Source of the DNA: Linnemannia elongata
Lineage: Eukaryota > Mortierellomycota > Mortierellomycetes > Mortierellales > Mortierellaceae
Direction of reading: 5' to 3'
DNA: 64,000 nt
Assembly: GCA_036320915.1 (NCBI GenBank)
Contig: JAXBDG010000019.1
Coordinates: 744,001 to 808,000 of the forward strand
A program made the translations under genes and the position numbers. A model generated the notes under the pieces. It had not been told where the DNA came from and made no database searches. It was given only the letters and a program-made list of their open reading frames with translations. Positions 1 through 16,000 of this stretch are shown here, piece after piece. Within the stretch, counting starts at the first letter, position 1, and the number at the start of each line of letters is the position of its first letter.

Positions 1-272
1 TCCACAACTCCTTCTCCACAACAATGAACAGAACCGAAGCAGTCATCATCGATCTCACCTCCGGTGCCGAGAGCGGAAACTCGGTCGTCCACCAAGTCGA
101 CACCACCTCTTCTACAATCCAGCCCCACTACTATGAGATCTCTATGGTCGAACTCCAAGCACCTCGAGTCGAATCATCGAACTCCCACGATCTCTTTGAC
201 GAAATGGAGCCCTACCTCAAGTCCCAGAACCACAACAACTCTCAAGCACATACCGTCCGTTCCAAGCTTTAA
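1..272 (+). CDS. 3' end of an unrecognised protein gene (partial)
   Basis: An open frame runs from the left edge through position 3 to a TAA at 270-272, giving about 89 residues. There is a Met at 24, but the frame is open upstream of it, so this is most simply the last exon of a gene that starts outside the window. The residues are acidic and Ser/Asn-rich with no recognised domain. An AATAAA at 430-435 could serve its polyadenylation. It could also be a short stand-alone ORF starting at 24. Function unknown. Confidence 0.4.
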   Translation, partial: HNSFSTTMNRTEAVIIDLTSGAESGNSVVHQVDTTSSTIQPHYYEISMVELQAPRVESSNSHDLFDEMEPYLKSQNHNNSQAHTVRSKL

Positions 273-1954
273 AGCCCATTTCCCTTCCTTTGGTTCTTTG
301 TGACCCTCTTCAGGTCGATCTCCAAAAGCACCCTTCTCAGGAACGCAAAAAACAATAGCCATCCATCTTCTTCATATCCCATCATATATATCTTAATACA
401 CTCTTTGCTTTTCAGTACCATAGTTCAACAATAAAACCATCCATTGCATTCTTAAAACCTGACTCTAGCTACTGGTTATGTTGTGAGCGAAGAAGCATGA
501 GGTTGAGGTTGGCCTTTTCAACCAAAAAAAAAAATAAAAATAAAAATAAAAAAAAGGAAAGCATATTTCCTTTTTTTTACACCTTTCCCACGGACGGACG
601 GACCTGATTTGGGCAAAATGGGGAGACAAGGGGTTTTATTTTTGTGTCCCCGCCGGTGTGGGAGAGACAGGAAAGAAAGATAAGGGAAGGATCCTATCAA
701 CTTGACCAATTGTTGATGCATGAACGTGGAGGAAAGAACAAAAGACAAGAACAGGGTTTTCTCCCTTTGGCCGCTTTTTTTTTTTTTTTTTTTTACGTAC
801 AATGTTCAAGTTCAAGGGGTCATTTCTGAACAGACTGAAAAGATGGCAACTTCATATTCACGCAGTATACACTTGTTTTCTGCTTCAGTTTTTGTCTCGA
901 CTATGCTACTAGCATGAATTTGTCAATTCTCTTCAATGATGATCAAAGTTGACTATGAAGGGAGCGCTCACTGAGGACATCGGTGATAGACATAACCTCG
1001 ACATAACCTCGACATCTGGGAGGGATGGGCCTCTCTTTCAGGACGGAAAACGGAAGACAGGAGGGCATCGATAATACCTTTTTCTTGATATCAATGAAAC
1101 AGGAATGTGCGAGACGCAATCAAAATTAAAGATGGCTCCATGACTTGACAAGTTCCAGCCTGGCCATCTTCCTTGTCATTCCGTTTCCGTTCTTCCGCCT
1201 CCATGCCTACAAAAGTTGCATACCACTTTGTTTGTTAGGATAAGCCATGTGGATTGGTATTTCGTGTCATTTTTATAAGAAAAAAAAAAAAAAAAAAAAA
1301 GACAAAGGCCATTGAGCTTATGTTACGGTCCCTAGTGTGCATCGTCAATTCGTACCTTACTGTACATAGCGCACCCAAAAAGAAGGTCGATCCCCATTCA
1401 AGCCCCATCACTCTACCTGTTTCTGGCTTTGATATTGATCTCAGGTACGATCACTGAGAGCTTTGCCTATCTCTGTGGTCAGAAATGAAAAACGGTCATC
1501 CTAGAATAACAAAGAAAAAAAATCCAGTGCAACAGCTACTCTCTTTACTCCTCCTGAAGCTCGAATGCGGACTGTTGGTCGAGGCAATTGCAACAACATA
1601 AATATGAGGACGAGCAAGAAAGGAGACGGTTCCATCTAAATGCAAACAAGAGTAAAGGAACAAAAAAGAGAGATACAACTGACAGGCGAAGATGAGGAGA
1701 ACAGGCACACTGAGAACCTAGCCTTGTTTGTTGATGGGCTCGTGCGCCACCAAAATCAGGAACCTTGTTGTTTATTTTTTTCAGCCTACCCGGAGTTGGT
1801 TCTTTGCCTTGTCCCCTCTGCCTTAACATCTCAACACGCCTTACTTGCTCCCCTTTTACATTCTCAACTTCATTGCCGCCCCCTACCTTTCCCTCAACAC
1901 ACACAATTGCACATTCGCTTGAACCTACAACCCCTTTCGCTGCGTGCATGAAGC
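273..1954. other. Intergenic region, no gene seen
   Basis: About 1.7 kb with only short, low-complexity open frames. It holds A/T homopolymer runs (about 531-553, 775-794, 1269-1290) and a C/T-rich, ACAC-containing stretch from about 1790 to 1945 that leads straight into the nuclease start codon at 1955. That stretch is probably its 5' UTR and promoter. No RNA gene or mobile element was recognised. Confidence 0.5.
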
Positions 1955-4900
1955 ATGTCCACCTTTGATGGGCTCATTCGCGAGTTCCCCACAGTGGCCA
2001 TCGACAACTTTCGGGTCCGGCCTGGCGTCAAAGTCTACCTGCTCTCACACGTCCATAGTGACCATCTTGCCGGACTCGCAGCTCTAACATGGGATTCTCC
2101 TATTTATTGCTCACCAATTACGGCTCGATGGCTCCCGATGCTGGCTACTAGGTCGAAGCAGCTCGCCTTTGAGACCGGCAAGGATGTGGTCCACTGTCGA
2201 AAATATGCACATCTCACACCTTTTATGGTGGGTATCCTTTGCTATGTGCAATATCAGAAATGTCTGTTTTGATCCAGAAACTAACGCGCAATATATGTTT
2301 TGTTTGTACTAGCGCCCTCTTGTCACCGATGAATCTCATTACCTGGATTTAGGAAATGGTCGGAAGGCAAGGATCAGTCTTATTCCGGCCCATCATTGTC
2401 CTGGAGCAGTCATGTGAGTAGTGGCCATTGATCGTCGCCTCTTTGGGTGCTTGCTTTTCATGCATCACACCGTGATTAATGCTCTCCTCTTTTACTCTCA
2501 AATAGGTTTTTGATACAGGACGACCGCTCTTGCATATTGTACACAGGAGATGCCAGGAACGAAGCAGTTGACTTGCAAGGACTACGAGCTATGCCGGCAT
2601 TCTCGTCGTCCATGCAGCAGATCGACCGACTCTATCTCGACACCACCTGCTGTCATCCTGCCTTTGAAAAGTTCCCCAGCAGAGTGAGTGTCTTGATCCA
2701 CCACCCTTTATCGTCAATTTGCTCCGCATTACTTGGATATTGTCATTTATTAACTTTGGATATTTTTTTTGCATCGATAAAATAGGAATTAGCAATATCA
2801 GACTTGGTGACATTTGTTAATCGGAGACCACGACTGGCGCACTACTACATCGATGCATGGACATTTGGATATGAGGACATTTGGATCGGGCTCTCCAAGG
2901 CATTTCATACAAAGATCCACGTCTCCCCCTATCTCTACGAGCTTTACGAGGCCATTGATGATATGATTTCACCCAAGATCTTGCCACATCTTACAGTCGA
3001 CGGATCCACAGCCCGGTTTCATTCGTGTCGATTGGACAGGACTTGCGGATATGGAGGAGCAGGAGGCGAACATGCTGGGTCGAGGATGCTTATTCGAATC
3101 CAGCCAAATGTTTCATGGTTTTCACCATTACTTCGTCAGGGACGACAGGATGTTGAGGAAGGGGTTATTGCGAAGGGTACCGTCACCGGAAGGAGCAACA
3201 CCTACACGATCAAGGAACGATTACCGCCGTCCATTGGAAAGCGTGATGATACATTCTATGTAAGGCGACCTTTGTCTTTTTCTTCGCTTGACTTGTTCCA
3301 AACCGTGTAACTCACCAACCGACCATTCTCTTTTATGTATCATACTGAACAGTATTTTAATTATGGTTGCCATGCGAGTTTATCGGAACTGCAGCAGCTG
3401 GTTGAGCTGGTCTCCCCGCGGGCACTGTTTCCTTGTGTGTTACATCGCGACGCCATGACACATACCCTCTTTCGATCCAATCGCGAAATTGTCGGTCTGC
3501 TTGCACCTTACATGTCACAACGATCAGGAGTGTCCTTGGATGTGGAGGAGTACCGGGATCGAGAACCGCTCATGACGGACGGTGTGACGACAGACTTTCA
3601 AGACTTTCAACATGCCAAAGGCGTCTATCAAGTTTTAGACATGAATAACGAGACTGCTGGTAGCGCGACGCCAGATGTGGGATCTTCACGGCCTCGCACG
3701 GGTCATTATACCACAGCTAGTGTCAATCGCGCTTCAAACGGTACACCACTGTCACCGCGGTCGAGGTACCTTCACAAAAAGATGGACAAGCTGAAGCGCC
3801 AACTGCGTAACACAGCAAGTCTAGAGGAAGAAGAAGAGGAGGAGTCAAGTCTAGAGGATGGACCACTCTCGGTGGATCTGGCACTCGTCGAAAAGAAACG
3901 CAAACGGCTATCGTTGTGTGATGGAGGACAGAGTAGCACGGCCCAAGAGACGACAGAGGAAGAGTTTTCAGAGTTACACAGCAGGTCTGGCGGACACGAT
4001 AGCGATTTGCTCAGAGATGGTCATCGATTTGATGTGAGTAGGAATGATGGGGAACGCAGTCGGCAGCCAGGAGGAGAAGGTGTGCCAAACCCGTGGTATG
4101 ACCAGAGTACAATGATCCTTGCTCGAAGTGTGGTCATGAATCTCGACAGTGACGAAGACGACGAGGAAAGGGAGGAATATGGAGAGAGCGGTCTAGGACA
4201 TGAGATATCGACGGACAGGTCAACAGACAGATCGACCGACAGATCAAGAATTGAGCCGGCGACCCCTGAGGGGTACGTGACTTCCAGTCCAGACTCCATT
4301 CTGAGCTCCCTTGGCCTTTCAGAAAAGTCCTTTGATGTCAGCTCATTGAAGTACGTTGAGGCTGGGTTCGACAAGAACAAGCCCATTTCTCTCTCGAGCG
4401 ACCTCTCTGCTGCCTTGTATGCTCTGTCTGCTCCAGAGGCGGTGGCTGATCCTGACATTTCCGTTACCGACTGTCTTTACTCCTTGCCTCCTTCTTTACC
4501 CAAGACACCTCCGTCAAGGATACCCTATCACGACAAAGCCATCGTTCTCGGAGAAAGTCCTACAAAGCCACGAGGTGGCGCTTCCCCTCATTATCGGTCC
4601 GTATCCCCATCTGCTGCAAGGCACTCTCGACGTGCTCTAGAAACCACTGCGAGGATACCTCAGTCTTCTGCATTCGACTCAATAGCCTCGTTGACGTCGC
4701 TGCGGGTCGAAAAGCCCCAAGGGAGCAACATCTTTGCACAATTGGCATGGTCTCCTCCTCGTAAACGAAAGGCGCGATTGACGCGTGCCCAGACTGATGA
4801 TCCTCAAGAAGTAGGATGGCCGAGATCGCACTCGCGACGCAACACTCCGGCTTCCACGTTGGTTAGAGAAATTCGTCGTTCTCAGTCTACAGCGACGTGT

Positions 4901-4963
4901 GCTGTCTCCAGTGATGTGATTGTAATTGAGAGTAGTAGTAGTAGCAGTAGTGATGATGATTAA
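1955..4963 (+). CDS. Artemis/SNM1-type metallo-beta-lactamase DNA nuclease
   Basis: Exons 1955-2227, 2313-2413, 2506-2683, 2786-3259 and 3353-4963 keep frame and give 878 residues. The N-terminus (MSTFDGLIREFPTVAIDNF) closely resembles human Artemis. Metallo-beta-lactamase motifs are in order: HVHSDH (HxHxDH) near residue 32, PAHHCPG, YTGDAR with the metal-binding Asp, and YLDTTCCHP. The beta-CASP region follows, with FGYEDIW and VSPYLYEL. In this family the domain cuts DNA 5' ends, hairpins or crosslinks in end joining and crosslink repair. From about residue 430 the protein is a long disordered acidic/Ser-rich tail with a small STDR repeat (about 4213-4245) and a hydrophobic-acidic C-terminus. 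Artemis is a better fit than Pso2/SNM1A because the start lies directly on the beta-lactamase fold with no zinc finger, but the subfamily is inferred from memory of sequences. Confidence 0.9.
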
Positions 4964-10023
<5,060 letters not shown>

Positions 10024-13000
10024 ATGGACCTGGCACTGTATCTTCTACTCCGGTTCGCCATACTTTTCCTTGTGCCTCTCGCGCTCCTTCAGGGTACCGA
10101 TGCTTTTCCATTAGAAAGTCTTCGAAAGCCATTTGCTCGGAGAGATGTTACTCTGGTGTCTCCGCCTCCGTTCAATTCTTGGACAGTCCAAAGCAACGCC
10201 GTAGCAATGAACCTGTCCAAAATTGTTGCCTGTGACCCTGATTCCATGACTGGTTATAATGGCAGGCTCCCTTTAGTATCAACCAACGGTCCCATTAGAT
10301 TGGCGGGTATCATGCATGGTAAGTCGTGCATGCCAATGTTTTTAGATGCTTTTCGTTTGATCATATAGCAACAAGTTTACCAACCGATTTTTCTCATCTG
10401 AAATGAATAACCCCTTGGTGTAGGGACAACAACGTACTGGAATAGAGTGCTAGACGGAGCCAATGATGCCGCTAATCTGACCGGTGTTGAGATAGACTGG
10501 TTGTTGCCCAAGAACAAGATCTTTGACCCTACCTTCATGGCCAATCAGATCCATCTCGCCGCCAATTCAGGACAATACGATGGCCTTTTCTTGACCATTC
10601 CCAACTCCGAAATCGCCTCCGCCGTGATGCGGGTCGCAAGAGAGCAAGTAGGGATGCCAGTCGTAGTTGTCAATGTGGGCCAACAGACCGCAAGTCAGAT
10701 GGGTTACTTGTCCGTCCTTCAGAATGATACCAACGCTGGCGAAAAGCTTGGTTATGCCCTTTACGATCGAGGTAAATAGTTGCAATGAATACTACCTATT
10801 GTAACAATCGCAAAAAAGCATGAAAATTGTTTGCTAATTCATTATGTGTGAATGGTAAATAGGCGCCAGGAACTTTCTATGCATCAGCCCCAGTCAGATT
10901 GTCCAGTCTCTGAATGATCGATGTGCAGGGATCATGCGAGCATTCAACAACCGTGGGATCACATTTGAGGAAGGTTCTTCTTACAACAAAACCATCTTCG
11001 TTGGACCAACAAACATCGACACACCGGCAAACCTCGACAGGATCAGAGCTTATCTGCAAAGCCATACATCAATTGACGCGATCATCGGCGTCAGCCTCGC
11101 GGCCGTCAATCTCACTTTGAAGGCTTCAGTTTTATCGCGCAATGTTACTATGACTCCAGCTGTTGGCAGGACAGGAAACTATTGGGTGGGTACGTTTGAT
11201 GTAGATGACACTGTCGTCGCGAATGTCAAATCAGGTGCAATCGCCGTCGCTGTTTCCCAGACACCTTATCTCCAGGGAGCCATTCCAATCATCGAGCTCT
11301 TCCTTCAGGTCGCCACAGGACAGAAGCTGATGGAGCCCGTTATCACGACAGGACCCAACTTGCTGACAGCAGATACAATTGAACGCGAGTATAATTTGGA
11401 TATGACCGCCAGCTTGCAGGACTTTGCCAAGGCGCAGAAAACGGTCGTCGTCCTCAACCGTGACATCCCGCTCGAACTCACTCGGTGGAATGAAGCTCTA
11501 GGAGGATTAGTCCAGTCGGCCTCCATGCTCGGATATGATACCGTATCAGCAACCTCGATGGATCAGCTCAACAAAATTCACGCGGATCTGAAGAGCCAGA
11601 CCAACGTATCTTCTTCAGTCAACTATGGACCCTACAGTGGCGTTCAGGGCGTCGTGGTCTCTCTCGCGGACACAACGCAGTACGATCAGCTCATGAACAA
11701 CACGGCAATCCTCGGTGCGGACATGCCTGTCATTGGCATGGGCAGTGTGTCAAACTCAACCGTACTTCAGAGTAGGACTGTTTGGCTTGGACCGAGTGAC
11801 GAGGCCATGGGATCGACCGTCATCAAGGAACTCTTCAGCAGCAGTTACAGCGTCCCTCTGTGTCTTGTGGAAGAGAACGGTCCTTGGTGGCAATACAAAC
11901 ACTGCGAACAGCTGTACAACACCCTTGTCCACATGTACGGAGTGGGCCGAGTGGGCCCAAAAGACAACATGATTCTTAGGATCAAGGCGGATGCAGTTGA
12001 CCTCGCCTACAACATGACTGGATCGCTTGCAGGAGACCTCGACATCGACATCGACCTTCGAGTTGGGCACCAAGCTTCCGCCCTGGCAGCTCCGGGTATG
12101 AACAGCACAGCACCGGGTATGAACAGCACAGCACCAAGCAGGAACGCAACACAGCAGATTCTGGACGCTTTTGGACCTTCGGCTGTCGTAGCTTATGATT
12201 CCATCATCTGCACCTCGTTAGCCTTGTACGCCAAGGTCGACGAGGCTTACAATGACCTCATTAATCTGCGAAGGAACTCCGGAGAGTCGAATGGGGCCGC
12301 ATTGCAGACGAATGCGGCGATGTTAGCTGCCCTTCCCTCCATGTCCAAGATGTCCCCTGATCCAAACACCCCTGGCGTCTTTGTCCTCGGTCTGTCGCCC
12401 AAAGACCTGTACTCTCTGGCACACGACCAACAAGTCACCGGCATTTTAAACCCGCAGCAATACCTCCAAGGCTTCCATTCCATTCTGAGTCTGACGACCC
12501 GCATGATGTTCCCAAGCCGCGCAGCAGTCTTTAACCAGTTTTTTAACACGGGTCCTGTTGCGATGGACTACGCATGTTCCGCAGGCAGCTTCTACTCCTC
12601 ATTCAACCAAACCCCGGTTGATCTCGGGTCGATTTACGGTTCTGTGGGTGCCAACCTTGCAGCTCTTGCGTCTGACCCTGGTCTGACAGGATTAACTGGC
12701 GCCACATCCATGCTTTGCTTGGATGCCCAGAACCGTGTCCTTGTCCAGTCCATGTGCACGCGCTGTGCGAAGGGCAAATACAGCAACAGTACGGACTCTC
12801 ATGAGTGCACGTCCTGTCCTTCTGGTCAAGTCACTTCGGGCATTGGTCAAACGCAATGTGAGATCTGCGAAGGCGGAGAGTGTTCAGGTTCCGGGGGAAG
12901 TAAGTGTTTGTTATTTTTATTTTTATTTTTTGTTTTTAATCTCATCATACTTGTTATCATGAGCATGCATGCTTGCTCCGCCTTTGCATCGCAAGGACCT

Positions 13001-16000
13001 CTGTTAACCTTCTAATTCGTATATATATATATGTGCATTTTTTTTTTTTTTTTTTTTGAATAATAGTGAGTATCAAGACTCTTTTGCTTGCAGTGCTTAT
13101 CCCTGTCTTTGTGACCATTGCCTCAGTTGTGGCCGTGTACTGCCTGTGGGTGCGCCGTAAAAAGTCTATTAACAACAAGAAGTTGAACGACGATTCTTGG
13201 CAGCTGGACCTTGCTAAGCTCCTTTACAGCGGCATTGGAGACGAACCTGATGGTACATTTGGTTTTCCTCGCATGGGTGGTGGTGGTGGTGGTAGTGGTG
13301 ACGGAGTTGGCGGCGGTGGCGAGGAAGGAAGCACCACCAACAGCCACAGTCACAATCGCAGCAAGAAGAAGAACAGGAATAGCCACAACAATATCACTCT
13401 CCCAGCCATTATTGTCGGTAGTGGATCGTCCCAAAATACCCCGTCAGCTACGAGACAGCTCTCCGTTTCGGAATCACAGGACGCATCGGATATCCCTCGC
13501 AGCGGCAGTCGTGCCGGATCGGCCAGTATTAGTGCACGGTCTGGCTCAACGTAAGTGAATACTCTTCGCATGTACCATCGATTAGCTTGATATGTTTTTA
13601 CTGCATACAGCCTTGCTCGAGACTGACGGTTGCTTTATCTATTGTAAATATTTTGTAGTAACACCAAGGGCATGCATGGATATAGCAACAGCCAGTTCTC
13701 TCTGGTGATGAACCGCGGGTCTTCGGCTGTAGGCACATGGAGAAGCATGCCCGTTTTCATCAAGAAGATTGGATCGAGAAAGGTCACTGTCAGCACAGAA
13801 CTTCGCAAAGAGATCTTCAACATGCGTGAACTTCGCCACCCCAAGCTCGTTGAATTTGTCGGTGTCTGCCTTGCCCAGCCTAACATTTGCATCGTCACAG
13901 GTAATCATGCGCAATTATCTTATGCAGCTAAACACAACAAGATATCAATAGCTAAACAAAAGACTTCAACTCTCCTGTCAACCAGAATTCGTGCCCAAAG
14001 GAACTTTGGCGTCAGTTTTGGCCAACACCGATCACAAGTTTACTTGGCTTTTCAAGTTTAACTTCATGCAGGATCTTTGCCGGGGCATGGAGTTTTTGCA
14101 CATGTCCAAGATTGCCTTCCACGGACGTCTCACCAGTATGAACTGTCTGATCTCATCACGGTGGGAGCTCAAGATTGCGGGCTATGGTCTGAATGAGCTC
14201 TACAGGTCGCAGCAAGAAGGACCAGAAGACCACCAGACCAATAATCTGCCCCAGATCATGCACTCTTCTTCAACGTCCAGCCAGCAGCGCAGTATCGGAT
14301 CAGGATCAGGATCCGGCGGTTTCCGTCCTTGGTCGTCTGATTCGGATCGATCCCAACGCCTCAACCAACACCTGCAGCAACAACAGAGCATCTATGATCA
14401 CAGTCGCGAGGCACCTTCTCCTAGAGTCCGCGACTTGACCGATGCCATGGACAAGGAGGAACGTGCATTCTATGACCAGGAGAACGCTACTGCTGCTGCC
14501 GCTGCTGCTGGGGTGCCTCTCACAGCTACCTCGACAGCAGTTTCGCCTCGACTCCACAGAAACGGCAGCTCCCGCAATGGTTCTATTTATCCGGCTGCAC
14601 CCCCATCCCACAGCGGCGTGTCGTCTATGGCCGGATATTCAGGCATTGATTACAGCACTGACGCGACGGCCTTGCTTTGGACAGCGCCTGAATGTTTGCA
14701 GCTTGACAAGAATGGCGATTATGAGGCCGTCGGCAGCCAACGTGGCGATCTCTATAGGTATGACGTGTGCATGTTACCGGTACGTTTCATTTCATTCGAG
14801 AAGAATGCCAGCGCAAGGTACTTAACCTTCCCCCTTCTTTCTATTACTTTAGTGCTGGAATCATCTTCAACGAGATTTTGACGCGCAATTTGCCTTACCA
14901 CGACTACAACGACGATGCCAACGTGTTGGAGCTGGTCAAGGATCAAGACTTCCGCCCTACTTTGATGGCCCCCACTGACGGTACCTTCACCGAGGAGGAT
15001 CGTGAGAACCTGGAGCAGATGAACCAATTGATCCAGCTCTGTCTGTCAAAGGACCCTAGCAGTCGCCCCCACTTCACAGCCATGTTGACTCGTATCAACG
15101 ATATCAACCCCCACAAGTCGAGCGACTTTATCAGCAGTATGTCTGCCATGCTGGAGAAGTATGGTAACGACATGGAAGAACTAGTCAGGGACAGAACTCG
15201 CAACCTGCAGCAGAGAACCGTCGAACTCGAGGCTGAGAAGGCGAGAACCAACCGGTTGGTCCTCGATCTCCAAAAGGCTAAGGAGGGTGCCGAGGCAGCA
15301 GCAACAGCAAAGTCCAACTTTTTGGCCAACATGTCTCACGAGATCAGGTACGTGCACGAACTATGATATGGTATGAGAAGCTCTTTGATATCATTACGAT
15401 GCACCTTTATTTTTTACTCACAATGGATATTATACATGCTCCACGATATATTTTAGAACGCCTATGAACGCCGTCATCGGAATGTCGCGAATTCTGCTGG
15501 ACTCCAAGCTCAACCCGGAGCTGGCAGAGTGCGCCGAGACCATTGAGTCGTCCGGAAACCAGCTGATGACTGTTATTGATGATATCCTGGACTTTTCAAA
15601 GATCGAGTCTGGCAACCTCAAACTGGAGCGTCGTCTTCTGGATCTCAGCTTTGTTATGGAGTCCGCCGTCAACCTCATCAGTTCCCAGGCGTCTAGCAAG
15701 GACCTCAGTCTCATCTATGAGATTGACCGCAACTGCCCCGTCGAGATCATGGGCGATGTTACACGAATCCGACAGATCCTCTTGAACCTGATGAGTAACG
15801 CTGTCAAATTCACCAAGGAGGGTGTTATCCATGTCTCGGTCGCTGTCGAGACTCAACACGAGGTCCGGTTCGAGGGTGAGGAGATCATCAACGGTGCTGG
15901 AAACAGCAAGTCAACTACGACTACCGCAGCAGACCCCACACGATTGATGCCTCCAGGAAGCGGTGGCAGTGGCAAGAGGCCCTCCAGGAAGATCACCTCA

